Shown here in pieces: positions 37,274-44,856 of a DNA stretch of 64,000 bases. Source of the stretch: Abyssisolibacter fermentans (GTDB taxonomy: Bacteria; Bacillota; Clostridia; Tissierellales; MCWD3); the NCBI RefSeq assembly GCF_001559865.1, contig NZ_LOHE01000037.1, positions 230,283 through 294,282 on the forward strand, read 5' to 3'. The notes under the pieces were generated by a model, which saw only the letters and a list, made by a program, of their open reading frames with translations, had not been told where the DNA came from and searched no databases. Position 1 is the first letter of the stretch; every line of letters starts with the position of its first letter. Both the position numbers and the translations under genes were made by a program.

Positions 37274-37465
37274 ATGTGTGAATCAACAGCTTATTTAGTT
37301 ACTCCATATGGTGAAGAAAAAATAATGGATTATGTGGTAGAACTTAGACCAGAAAATGACGGTAAAGTTTTTTTAGCTGATTTGTTAGGTGAACAGAAAA
37401 TAGTTGATGGTAAAATTAAAGAAATAAAATTAATAGATCATAAGATAATAATCGAAAATAATTAA
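37274..37465 (+). CDS. CooT family nickel-binding protein
   Basis: 63 residues beginning MCESTAYLV, the CooT hallmark in which Cys2 of a homodimer binds nickel. The rest is a small beta domain, with a typical ending KLIDHKIIIEN. It has GGAGGTG in front. Its place behind acsV and ahead of a His-rich protein fits a nickel chaperone for CODH/ACS. Confidence 0.88.
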   Translation: MCESTAYLVTPYGEEKIMDYVVELRPENDGKVFLADLLGEQKIVDGKIKEIKLIDHKIIIENN

Positions 37466-37528
37466 GTTTACGTAAGTTATTATTAGTACTATATAAAATG
37501 TAAAAATATTCATTTATGGAGGAGAAAA

Positions 37529-37942
37529 ATGATCGTTGCAGTTATTGATGGCATGGGAGGAGGAATTGGTTCAAAGATAGTTTCAGCATTGAGAGATGAA
37601 TTACCCTCGTATGTAGAAATATACGCTTTAGGAACTAATTCAGCAGCAACCTCTGCAATGATGAAGAGCAGAGCAAACAAAGGTGCAACAGGAGAAAATG
37701 CAGTAGCTGTTTCTATTAGAAATGCAAGTGTTATAATAGGACCAGTATCAATAATGATGCCAAATGCAATGATGGGAGAAATAACTCCAAGGATAGCAGA
37801 AAGTATTATGCTTGCAGATGGATTAAAGATATTACTACCTATCATGCAGGAAAATTATGAAATAGTAGGACTAGAAAACAAACCAATATTACTTTTAATA
37901 AAAGATGCTGTAGAGCGTATTAAAAAGGAATTTAACTTATAA
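37529..37942 (+). CDS. DUF3842 family protein
   Basis: 137 residues resembling a small nucleotide-binding fold: VAVIDGMGGGIGSKIV at the N-terminus is a glycine-rich loop, then YALGTNSAATSAMMKS and IGPVSIMMPNAMMGE with several Met residues. The family is often found beside CODH/ACS and nickel genes; its function is unknown. It follows the CooT-like gene by 63 bases with GGAGGAG in front and is probably cotranscribed. Confidence 0.8.
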   Translation: MIVAVIDGMGGGIGSKIVSALRDELPSYVEIYALGTNSAATSAMMKSRANKGATGENAVAVSIRNASVIIGPVSIMMPNAMMGEITPRIAESIMLADGLKILLPIMQENYEIVGLENKPILLLIKDAVERIKKEFNL

Positions 37943-37945
37943 TTT

Positions 37946-38184
37946 ATTCCTGATTATTTATATAACTTTGAATAATATGCTGTATAGTTCTGAATTATGA
38001 GCAGAGAACCTAAATTTTAATTTAGTGTGAATCGCTTACTCAGACGTAGTCTGAGGTACATCTAAAAAAATTAGAAGGCATACCGTGTTGGTATGTCGAG
38101 AATTTAGTGAATATCTTATAAACATGAGCAGAGAACTAAAATCTACGATTTTATGTGAATCGCTTACTCATTCTAAGAATGAGT
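37946..38184 (+). repeat. Composite repeat block: R3-R1-R4-R1
   Basis: R3 at 37946-37998 (CTGATTATTTATATAACTTT and onward), R1 at 37999-38058 with CTCAGAC/GTCTGAG hairpin, R4 at about 38070-38118 with GGCATACC/GGTATGTC hairpin, and a second R1 at 38125-38184 with CTCATTC/GAATGAG. It lies between DUF3842 and the His-rich gene. Inverted or partial versions of the same block occur at 50144-50404 and 57109-57284. Confidence 0.75.
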
Positions 38185-38286
38185 TTCATTAATACAGAGT
38201 ATTTAATTTTTTATGAATAATCTGGGATTAAGTGTGGGGAAAAAAGTTTAAAATAATGTAAAATCAAAATATAGGAGGTTTTAAAT

Positions 38287-38625
38287 ATGTGTAAAGAACA
38301 TAGCCATATTCATACTCATGACCATGATCATAATCATGAACATACACATGACCATGATTGTTGTTGCTCAGAGCATACACATTCACATACTCACGAACAC
38401 GAGCATGATTGCTGCTGTGATGGTATATCAAAAGAAGAAAAAACATTGAGAGTTTTATTAGCTCACTGGATACAACACAATAAATCACATACAGATGATT
38501 TTGAGCAATGGATAGTAAGAGCAAAGGAAATGGGCAAGGAAGAAACAGCTGAGTATATTAAGAAAGCTGTTGAATTTATAGACAGTGCAAACAATATGCT
38601 ACTCGAAGCAAAAAAACGCATGTAG
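38287..38625 (+). CDS. His/Cys-rich metal-binding protein, putative nickel chaperone or store
   Basis: 112 residues. The first 46 contain 16 histidines, mostly in alternate positions (HSHIHTHDHDHNHEHTH), and two CCC clusters plus Cys2. The remainder (about 50-112) is a helical domain, LLAHWIQHNKSHTDDFEQW, then probable coiled coil. This recalls CooJ- and HypB-like nickel-binding tails without being a clear homologue. Context behind cooT and the ACS genes suggests nickel; zinc is possible. GGAGG precedes the ATG. The stop codon TAG overlaps the first base of an R2 element. Confidence 0.8.
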   Translation: MCKEHSHIHTHDHDHNHEHTHDHDCCCSEHTHSHTHEHEHDCCCDGISKEEKTLRVLLAHWIQHNKSHTDDFEQWIVRAKEMGKEETAEYIKKAVEFIDSANNMLLEAKKRM

Positions 38626-38751
38626 GGATTTGTCCCAAAATGGCTAAATTCTTCGTTATTGAAATATCGCACAACTAGTCACGTACGTTAGTACGCTCCT
38701 ATCTGTGCAAATTTCAATGCCTTGAATTTCATCCATTTTGAAACAAATCCC
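38625..38751 (+). repeat. R2 long-hairpin element, complete copy
   Basis: A 127-bp imperfect palindrome. It begins GGGATTTGT and ends ACAAATCCC; arms of about 48 bases pair through CAAAATGG/CCATTTTG, AAATTC/GAATTT, ATTGAAAT/ATTTCAAT and GCACA/TGTGC. The loop ACTAGTCACGTAC, then GTACGCTCCTAT, recurs at 38803-38832 and 39106-39135. No ORF inside. It has the form of a MITE without visible transposase. Confidence 0.75.
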
Positions 38752-39256
38752 TTGAGGAAAAGAATGATTAATATTAATAAGTTGTAAAATAAATAGCATG
38801 ACTAGTCACGTACGTTAAGTACGCTCCTATCCATGCTATTTTTAATGCCTTGGAATTCACTCATTTTGAAGCTCCCACTGGATTTAAGCAGAGAACTCAA
38901 ATCTTTGATTTCATGTGAATCGCTTACTCCTACGAAGAATGAGTAGGAGTTTCATATTAAAAAGAGGAAGCTAAGAGTAATAAAAAAAGCATAGAATGAA
39001 AGATTTTCATATGTTTTCAATGCCTTGAATTTCATCCATTTTGAAACAAATCCCTTGAGGAAAAGAATGATTAATATTAATAAGTTGTAAAATAAATAGC
39101 ATGACTAGTCACGTACGTTAAGTACGCTCCTAGCTGTGCTATTTTTAATGCCTTGGAATCCATTTATTTTGAAGCTCCCACTGGATTTAAGCAGAGAACT
39201 AAAATATTTGATTTTATGTGAATCGCTTACTCAAAGGAAGTAATGAGTCTGAGTTT
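38712..39256 (+). repeat. Direct repeat pair of about 242 bp, 303-bp period, containing R2 and R1 units
   Basis: Bases 38712-38953 recur at 39015-39256 with few changes. Each unit holds a right R2 arm (TTTCAATGCCTTGAATTTC), a second R2 core in AATAGCATG/CATGCTATT or GTGCTATT arms, and an R1 copy at its end (38888-38950 and 39191-39253). The 61-bp spacer carries an A/G-rich stretch. Recent duplication or tandem insertion is likely. Confidence 0.75.
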
Positions 39257-39270
39257 CCTATTTTCTACTA

Positions 39271-39504
39271 TTATTTAATACGATCTAGTAGAACTCTGCC
39301 AAAAAGTAAAACTATTATTGCTACATATACAAAAATTTTGCTAAATGCGTATTCTCTTATTAAAACTATACTACATGCAAATATTATCAAAAATATCATA
39401 CTTATTAGAATTTCAACATTAATTTTTTTATTTCTTAGTATTAAAATTTGTACTAAACTTGATATCATAATAAAAAAAATTAGTAATACTTGAAAATCAT
39501 CCAT
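39271..39504 (-). CDS. Small three-helix membrane protein of unknown function
   Basis: 77 residues with three hydrophobic segments (VLLIFFIMISSLVQILIL, ILISMIFLIIFACSIVL and FVYVAIIVLLFGRVLL). AGGAG precedes the ATG on the minus strand, which favours this reading over an overlapping plus-strand frame that has no ribosome site. I recognise no family. It lies alone, with repeats just beyond its 3' end. Confidence 0.6.
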   Translation of the reverse strand: MDDFQVLLIFFIMISSLVQILILRNKKINVEILISMIFLIIFACSIVLIREYAFSKIFVYVAIIVLLFGRVLLDRIK

Positions 39505-39720
39505 TATATTCTCCTAATATTTATATTATTTTACTTTTGATAATTGTAAATATTTCAATTAATAACAATATTATAATTCTAACATAAAAAAGTCAATATA
39601 AAATAGTAACATAAAAAGAATATAAACGAATTTATAAAATATACTTGAGATTGTACAAGATATGCGTTTAGATATTAGTTCATTATGGAAGTATAATATA
39701 AAGTTGTTCATTTAGATTAT

Positions 39721-39747
39721 AAAAGCAGTGTCAAAAACACTGCTTTT
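39721..39747 (-). terminator. Hairpin terminator of the zinc-ribbon gene
   Basis: AAAAGCAGTGT (39721-39731) pairs with ACACTGCTTTT (39737-39747). On the minus strand it lies 25 bases after the stop codon of the gene at 39772 and ends in T's. Confidence 0.8.
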
Positions 39748-39771
39748 ATACTGAGAAATAAAATGAGATAA

Positions 39772-40155
39772 TTAGTCTTCTTTATGGTAAGCGACTTTAA
39801 TAATATCTCTTTGGATTTTATTATCCCAGAATCTTAGATGAGTATAGTTTCCATATAAGCTCAAACCATCTTCTTTTAATTTAGCTTTGAAGGTATCAAG
39901 TTTAATTAACGCTAACTCATCTTTGATAGAAGGAATTACCTTAAATGCATTAATTGAATTAGAAAGGTCAACTTCTTTATTATCTACCTTAATAACTTTT
40001 TTGATATGGGATCCACATACAGGGCATTTAAGTTCATATTTAAGTTCAATATAATCTTCATTTTCCTGTATGTTCATGCTTAAAATAGGTACTTGATTTG
40101 TACATCCACATTTTTCGAATAGAATAAATGGATAACTAAAATTAATCTTTGACAT
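39772..40155 (-). CDS. Zinc-ribbon-like protein of unknown function
   Basis: 127 residues. Two cysteine pairs, KCGCTNQV and CPVCGSHIKK, about 30 residues apart could bind one zinc. The C-terminal half is charged and without known motif. AAGGGGGA precedes the ATG. A TGTATACA palindrome lies about 80 bases upstream. No family recognised; not obviously linked to its neighbours. Confidence 0.65.
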   Translation of the reverse strand: MSKINFSYPFILFEKCGCTNQVPILSMNIQENEDYIELKYELKCPVCGSHIKKVIKVDNKEVDLSNSINAFKVIPSIKDELALIKLDTFKAKLKEDGLSLYGNYTHLRFWDNKIQRDIIKVAYHKED

Positions 40156-40236
40156 TACTAATTCCCCCTTAGATTTAGATTATTCCTCTATAACTATAAT
40201 AATACAAAATCAATAAAAAATAAAGATATTGTATAG

Positions 40237-40244
40237 TGTATACA
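40237..40244. promoter_or_regulatory. TGTATACA palindrome, site 5 (eight-base core only)
   Basis: The core is complete but followed by T rather than A. It lies in the divergent region between the zinc-ribbon gene (minus) and the GyrI-like gene (plus). Less certain than the other sites. Confidence 0.35.
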
Positions 40245-40438
40245 TAAATTTATTCATATATTTTAAATGAAGTCCTCTATTTTTATCTAGTGGACTACTA
40301 ATCAGGTGGATAGGGTAACAATATGATTTTTCAATACCTAGCAGTAGCTGAGAAGGTTCAATAATATTTTTTGCTTAATACCTGACATACTATTGTCAAA
40401 TATATATAGTAGAATATAAATAAAAAAGGAGTTAAATT

Positions 40439-41059
40439 ATGAGTAAAATAGATTTTAAAAAAGAATATAAGGAGTTATATAAACCTTCAGTAAAAAAAGT
40501 GAGTATTGTAGAGATAACTAAATTTAATTATTTATCAATTGATGGTGTAGGCGATCCTAATACCTCCATAGAATATAAACAAGCAATTGAGGCACTTTTT
40601 AGTGTATCATATAAGGTCAAATTCATGATCAAGAAGGGTAGTATAGGTATTGATTATGGAGTACTACCTTTAGAAGGCTTATGGTGGACTGAGGATATGA
40701 ATGATTTTTCAATTGAGAGAAAAGATTTATGGAACTGGACTGCGATGATTATGCAGCCAGACTTTGTCGAAAAAGAATTGGTTGATGAAGCCATGAAAGA
40801 GGTAAATAAGAAAAAAGAACTACCTGCTATATCAAAGATTAAATTTCAAATCATAGAAGAAGGCTTAGCAGCTCAAATTATGCATATAGGTCCATATAGC
40901 GAAGAAAAACCTACTATTGAAAAATTACATAACTACATCAAAGATAATGGCTATGTTTTTAATGGAAAACACCATGAGATATATTTGAGTGATGTTAGAA
41001 AAGCTGCACCTCAAAATCTAAAGACAATTATTAGACAGCCAATTAGTTCAATTGAATAG
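40439..41059 (+). CDS. GyrI-like small-molecule-binding domain protein
   Basis: 206-residue single-domain protein of the GyrI-like/SOUL-related group that binds diverse small molecules. Typical segments are KFNYLSIDGVGDPN and AQIMHIGPYSEEKPTIEKLHNYI, with FNGKHHEIYLSDVR toward the end. There is no attached AraC-type DNA-binding domain. AAAGGAG precedes the ATG and a strong terminator follows. Ligand unknown. Confidence 0.85.
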   Translation: MSKIDFKKEYKELYKPSVKKVSIVEITKFNYLSIDGVGDPNTSIEYKQAIEALFSVSYKVKFMIKKGSIGIDYGVLPLEGLWWTEDMNDFSIERKDLWNWTAMIMQPDFVEKELVDEAMKEVNKKKELPAISKIKFQIIEEGLAAQIMHIGPYSEEKPTIEKLHNYIKDNGYVFNGKHHEIYLSDVRKAAPQNLKTIIRQPISSIE

Positions 41060-41060
41060 T

Positions 41061-41106
41061 AATTAACCCAGATTATCAAATTATCTTTGAATAATCTGGG
41101 TTAATT
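41061..41106 (+). terminator. 16-bp hairpin terminator of the GyrI-like gene
   Basis: AATTAACCCAGATTAT (41061-41076) pairs perfectly with ATAATCTGGGTTAATT (41091-41106), then TAAAAG. The arm sequence resembles the ends of the R3 repeat. Confidence 0.75.
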
Positions 41107-41118
41107 TAAAAGTCAAAA

Positions 41119-41152
41119 AAGGGAGTGTATCAAATGCTTTCAAGACACTCCT
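41119..41152 (-). terminator. Terminator of the DUF3786 gene
   Basis: GGAGTGT/ACACTCC stem; on the minus strand it is followed by CTTTTTTTGAC, a good T-tract. Confidence 0.75.
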
Positions 41153-41189
41153 TTATAGGGTAATATATGTGTATATAAGGGCTATTTAA

Positions 41190-41825
41190 TTAGCTGAAGG
41201 CTTTTTTTGTAAGAGCTCCCATACAGATATCTCCAACAAAAGCTAAATCCTCAGCTGTAAAGTAAAACATTACATTTCCATCAAATAGTATCTGAGATGT
41301 AGCTTCAAATTCTTCATCTCCCTGCCATAATATTAATGTAATATATACATTGTTTATGAATTCTATTTTATAAGCTAAATCTCCACCATTAACCTTTATA
41401 CCATTACAGTTTTCTGCTGCTTTTTTAAAACCTTCTAAGTTTTTGCCAAAGGTTTTTTGAAATCTAAGAATACATCTACCATAAAAATTATTGTAATATA
41501 CATTTCCACCAGATACTTCTCTATAAGTTATAGTTTTATGTGATGGTTCTATGCCTTTAGCATTTATCAAATATCTAAGTATTAATGTTTTAATTGGGTA
41601 TTTTTCAACTTCTGTATAATCGTTATTTAAAATATTTCCAGAAGGGTATTGTACAACATATTTATTATTCATAACTGTAACTGTAAATTCTTGTTTTTCT
41701 TCATTGTAAGGACATCCAGTATTATTTGACATTTCAAGGGGATCAAAGTTTTTAAATTGTGATTTATTATATTCATAAGGAATTTTATCTTTTCGCTTTT
41801 CTTGTACAGCTTGATTATTTTGCAT
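41190..41825 (-). CDS. DUF3786 domain protein
   Basis: 211 residues. The family core is in the C-terminal half: NGGDLAYKIEF, ITLILWQGDEEFEATSQILFD and FTAEDLAFVGD. An N-terminal NTGCPYNEE holds one of few cysteines. DUF3786 proteins often accompany corrinoid and CODH/ACS genes but have no settled function. ATG at 41825 is chosen because TGGAGGAGAT precedes it; a longer in-frame start at 41885 lies across the TGTATACAA site. It is divergent from the metal-transporter operon. Confidence 0.82.
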   Translation of the reverse strand: MQNNQAVQEKRKDKIPYEYNKSQFKNFDPLEMSNNTGCPYNEEKQEFTVTVMNNKYVVQYPSGNILNNDYTEVEKYPIKTLILRYLINAKGIEPSHKTITYREVSGGNVYYNNFYGRCILRFQKTFGKNLEGFKKAAENCNGIKVNGGDLAYKIEFINNVYITLILWQGDEEFEATSQILFDGNVMFYFTAEDLAFVGDICMGALTKKAFS

Positions 41826-41868
41826 TGTATCTCCTCCATTACAAATTGTTAAAATAAAAACAATCACT

Positions 41869-41877
41869 TTGTATACA
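41869..41877 (-). promoter_or_regulatory. TGTATACAA site 6 upstream of DUF3786
   Basis: Reads TGTATACAA on the minus strand, 43 bases before the DUF3786 start. Together with the site at 42013 it brackets the divergent promoter region. Confidence 0.55.
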
Positions 41878-41983
41878 TGATACAATACGAGCGATTAATT
41901 GTCAACCTTTAAAGCCTATTAAAAGATTAATTTAATATTGGGAATGTGAGAAAATAAAAATCTAAAAGAATATTGATAAAATA

Positions 41984-42021
41984 TTGACAATGAAACTTAA
42001 TACATGTTATACTGTATACAA
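41984..42021 (+). promoter_or_regulatory. Promoter of the Ni/Co transporter operon with TGTATACAA site 7
   Basis: TTGACA (41984-41989) is followed at 17 bases by TTATAC (42007-42012). TGTATACAA (42013-42021) directly abuts the -10 box and covers the expected start of transcription, a classic repressor position. Confidence 0.7.
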
Positions 42022-42057
42022 TAAAATATATATAATAATTATGATCACGAAGATCTT

Positions 42058-42098
42058 TTTCTAGCTTGAAAGCAAGAGAGGTTTTTGTGTTTTTTTTT
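42058..42098 (+). terminator. Attenuator-like hairpin in the leader of the metal-transporter operon
   Basis: TTTCT (42058-42062), an AG bulge, CTTG, loop AAAG, CAAG, AGAGG (42077-42081) form a stem followed by a T-rich run TTTTTGTGTTTTTTTTT. It lies between the promoter and the first gene, so transcription must pass it. No known riboswitch fold is seen in the 40 bases before it. Confidence 0.65.
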
Positions 42099-42127
42099 GG
42101 TACATAAAAAATTAGGAGGCGATTTAA

Positions 42128-42940
42128 ATGAAAAAATGTTTAATCATATTTTTAGCTATGATGATGATTTTTACAGGTTGTAATTCTGTTGATGTAAGTA
42201 GTGAAAAAGAGTCAAAAGGAGATTTAATATTTACTGCTAATGGAGAAGATTTTACTAGAAAAGGGTTTACAACTTTGGATGGATGGAATCTTAAATTTGA
42301 TAATATATTTATATCATTAGAAGATGTTAAAGCATATATTTGTAATAAACCATATGATGCTGAAAATAATACTAAAATAGAAGCTGATGAAGTTGCAGTA
42401 CTAAATAAAAATATTATTGTTGATTTAGCTGCTGGAGATGAAAATGCTGCACCTATTAATTTAGGGATTGTAAAAGGTGTTAGTACAGGAATTTATAATG
42501 CTATATCATGGAAAGTAGTTAATAGTGATGACGAAAAAATGAATGGTTCATCCATAGTTTTTATAGGTAAGGCAGAAAAAGATGGTAAGATTATTGATTT
42601 TACAATTAGGTTTAATAAACAGTATGAATTCTTTGGCGGAGAATTTGTAGGAGAGAATCGAAAAGGAATAGTTGAAGAAGGTAAAACAGCTGACGTTGAA
42701 ATGACATATCATTTTGATCATATATTTGGAGATGGAAGTTTAGCTACGGATGATGAGTTAAATAAAGGGGCTATTGGTTTTGGACCTTTTGCTAAACTTG
42801 TCGTAAACAATGAAATTAATGTAGATATGGATAAAATCAAAAACGGTTTTGCAAAAGATGACTATGAAAAATTACTAAATTTAATACCTACTTTAGGACA
42901 TGTTGGGGAAGGTCATTGTTATAGTGTACAAATAAAATAG
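42128..42940 (+). CDS. Lipoprotein of a Ni/Co ECF transport operon
   Basis: 270-residue secreted lipoprotein. The N-terminus is a type II signal peptide, MMMIFTGC, with Cys18 as lipidation site. The mature part has DGWNLKFDNIFISLEDVKAY, FTIRFNKQYEFFGGEF and TYHFDHIFGDGS, and ends in GHVGEGHC, which offers metal ligands near the C-terminus. By position it takes the place of the NikK-type extracytoplasmic component, but it is not a clear DUF4198 protein. AGGAGGCG precedes the ATG. Likely cotranscribed with the four genes downstream. Confidence 0.65.
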   Translation: MKKCLIIFLAMMMIFTGCNSVDVSSEKESKGDLIFTANGEDFTRKGFTTLDGWNLKFDNIFISLEDVKAYICNKPYDAENNTKIEADEVAVLNKNIIVDLAAGDENAAPINLGIVKGVSTGIYNAISWKVVNSDDEKMNGSSIVFIGKAEKDGKIIDFTIRFNKQYEFFGGEFVGENRKGIVEEGKTADVEMTYHFDHIFGDGSLATDDELNKGAIGFGPFAKLVVNNEINVDMDKIKNGFAKDDYEKLLNLIPTLGHVGEGHCYSVQIK

Positions 42941-42997
42941 CAATTGTTTAATATGCTAAGTAATTTGCAATTAACTGATGTTATAGGAGTGATATAA

Positions 42998-43435
42998 GTG
43001 AAGAATGTTAATGTTGTTATGTTACTACTAGTAGTTTTACTACTGATACCTTTTAATGTAGTTTATGCTCACGGAGTAAATATAAGTTATAAAGCTAATA
43101 TAGAATATGAAATAAGTGCAAGCTATGATACAGGACAACCTTTATCTGAAGCACAAGTTACTATTTATTCACCACAAAATCCTTCTGAGCCTTGGTATAA
43201 AGGTATAAGCGATAGTGAGGGAAAAATTAGTGTTAAGCTTGACTCTTCGCAAAAAGGTATGTGGTTAGTACAGTTTAGAAAAGGCGGGCATGGCGCTAAT
43301 ATAAACATACCTGTTGGTGAAGATAAAGCATTAGAAGGAACTACAGGTTATTCTAAAATACAGATGATAATAATGAGTATTTGTATTTTATGGGGTTTTA
43401 TAGGAACTACATTGTATTTTAAGGCTAGGAGGTAA
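42998..43435 (+). CDS. NikL-like membrane-anchored component of the Ni/Co transporter
   Basis: 145 residues: N-terminal signal segment, mature start AHGVNISYK, a carboxypeptidase-regulatory-like beta domain (GQPLSEAQVTIYS, SDSEGKISVKLD) and a C-terminal membrane helix (about 120-141). This matches NikL, an auxiliary part of nickel ECF systems. The His-rich mature N-terminus could present metal to the next gene product. Start is GTG at 42998 behind TAGGAGTG; it is five bases from the CbiM/NikM gene. Confidence 0.75.
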   Translation: MKNVNVVMLLLVVLLLIPFNVVYAHGVNISYKANIEYEISASYDTGQPLSEAQVTIYSPQNPSEPWYKGISDSEGKISVKLDSSQKGMWLVQFRKGGHGANINIPVGEDKALEGTTGYSKIQMIIMSICILWGFIGTTLYFKARR

Positions 43436-43440
43436 ACAAC

Positions 43441-44079
43441 ATGCATATTCCTGATGGTATATTATCTGCACCTGTTTGTTTAGCTGGATATGCAGTAACT
43501 TCAGCGTCTGTATGGTACAGTTTAAAAAAAATAAAAAAGCAAGAAAATTATAAAGGTGAAATCCCCAAGGTCTCTCTTGTAACAGCAGTATTTTTTGTAG
43601 CATCTTTAATCAGTGTACCTATACCACCTGCAAGCGTGCATTTAGTACTAACAGGCACGCTTGGGATTTTACTTGGTATTTATGCAATGCCAGCAATTTT
43701 AGTAACATTATTTTTGCAGGCAGTTATGTTTCATCATGGAGGATTAACTACATTAGGTGTTAATGCTGTGATACTGGGTATTCCAGCAGTAGTTTGTAGT
43801 ATTTTATATAGAGTATTATATAATATTAGTGGTAATAAAGTAGTTAATAAAATAATAAGTTTTATGACTGGATTTTTAGGAGTTTGCTTGAGTATTTTAT
43901 TATTTTCACTAATCATAATATTATTTTTACCTGAAGGTGTTGATGCTACTGCAGAACGAAATGCAGTAATAGCATTAGTGATAGCACACATACCATTGAT
44001 GCTTATAGAAGGTGTTTTTACAGTCTTTTTAGTAGAGTTTTTAGAAAAAACAAAACCTGAAATTTTGGGGGAAAGATAA
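43441..44079 (+). CDS. cbiM: CbiM/NikM family substrate-binding component of a Ni/Co ECF transporter
   Basis: 212-residue membrane protein with about six helices. It begins MHIPDGIL; Met1 and His2 form the essential metal site in this family. HLVLTGTLGILLG and FHHGGLTTLGVN are typical. The presence of a NikL-like partner and the CODH/ACS context favour nickel, but cobalt for the corrinoid protein is equally plausible and cannot be decided here. Its stop overlaps the start of the next gene (TAATG). Confidence 0.9.
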   Translation: MHIPDGILSAPVCLAGYAVTSASVWYSLKKIKKQENYKGEIPKVSLVTAVFFVASLISVPIPPASVHLVLTGTLGILLGIYAMPAILVTLFLQAVMFHHGGLTTLGVNAVILGIPAVVCSILYRVLYNISGNKVVNKIISFMTGFLGVCLSILLFSLIIILFLPEGVDATAERNAVIALVIAHIPLMLIEGVFTVFLVEFLEKTKPEILGER

Positions 44080-44840
44080 TGAGGAATGGTGTTAATAATT
44101 ATTTAGATATAAATTCTCCATTACACAGATGGGAGACTCGATTAAAGATTATAACTTTAGCGGTATTGATTTTATGTATTTCGATTTTAAATAGTATAAC
44201 TCTTTTAAGTTTATTATTTTTATTATCAATAATTTTATACAAAGTGTCAAAGCTACCTGTTAAAATGCTTCTAAAGAGAATTATTATTCCTGGAATTTTT
44301 GTATTAGTTTCATGTATATTTATATTATTAGCTTCAAATGGAGACATAGTTTTTAAATTATGGATTTTCTCAATTACAATGAATGGTATAATTGAATTTT
44401 TTAGAATTATGTTAAAATTTATTAGTATATTTACATTAATAACTGTATTATTTGAAACATCTAAAATCATGGATTTAATTAAAGCTATGAACACACTTGG
44501 GTTATCGGGTATATTAACAGATATTATGTTATTTACTTTTAGATATATATTTCAATTAGCTGATAATCTTTATGCTATGCAAACTGCAATGAAGCTTAGA
44601 GGATTTAAGTTTAATAGTGTTAAAGATATAAAAAACATAGCATGTTTAATAGGAACGCTGTTTGTTAGAAGCTATGAACAGTCAAAACGAGTTTATGATG
44701 CAATGATATTAAGAGGTTATAGAGTACAAGATAATAAGAATTATAAAGAGTTAAGGAAAATACAAAAATATGACATATATATGACCTGTGCTGTATCATT
44801 AGCAGTATTGATTGTTGTAGGATGTGAAATTATTTATTAA
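44079..44840 (+). CDS. cbiQ: CbiQ/NikQ family T component of the Ni/Co ECF transporter
   Basis: 253-residue membrane coupling subunit. The two coupling motifs with Ala-Arg-Gly character are seen as AMKLRGFK and AMILRGYR, which contact the ATPase. About five or six helices. It overlaps the preceding gene by one base and lies 16 bases before the ATPase gene, so the operon is tight. Confidence 0.9.
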   Translation: MRNGVNNYLDINSPLHRWETRLKIITLAVLILCISILNSITLLSLLFLLSIILYKVSKLPVKMLLKRIIIPGIFVLVSCIFILLASNGDIVFKLWIFSITMNGIIEFFRIMLKFISIFTLITVLFETSKIMDLIKAMNTLGLSGILTDIMLFTFRYIFQLADNLYAMQTAMKLRGFKFNSVKDIKNIACLIGTLFVRSYEQSKRVYDAMILRGYRVQDNKNYKELRKIQKYDIYMTCAVSLAVLIVVGCEIIY

Positions 44841-44856
44841 AAATAGAGGTGTAAAT

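Noticed and set aside
38625..39256. CRISPR array
   Set aside because: The repeats are long, few and partly palindromic, with a 303-bp period. No short regular spacers and no cas genes are present.
39218..39493. Plus-strand 91-codon frame overlapping the small membrane protein
   Set aside because: It starts inside the R1 repeat, has no Shine-Dalgarno sequence and overlaps a minus-strand gene that does have one.
40280..40390. Possible riboswitch before the GyrI-like gene (GCTGAGAA at 40347 as in TPP riboswitches)
   Set aside because: Only this short element matches. The other TPP box and the closing stems are missing, and the gene is not a thiamin gene.
41885..42128. Cobalamin or NiCo riboswitch upstream of the metal-transporter operon
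   Set aside because: The leader is too short and lacks the conserved boxes; only a simple attenuator hairpin is seen.
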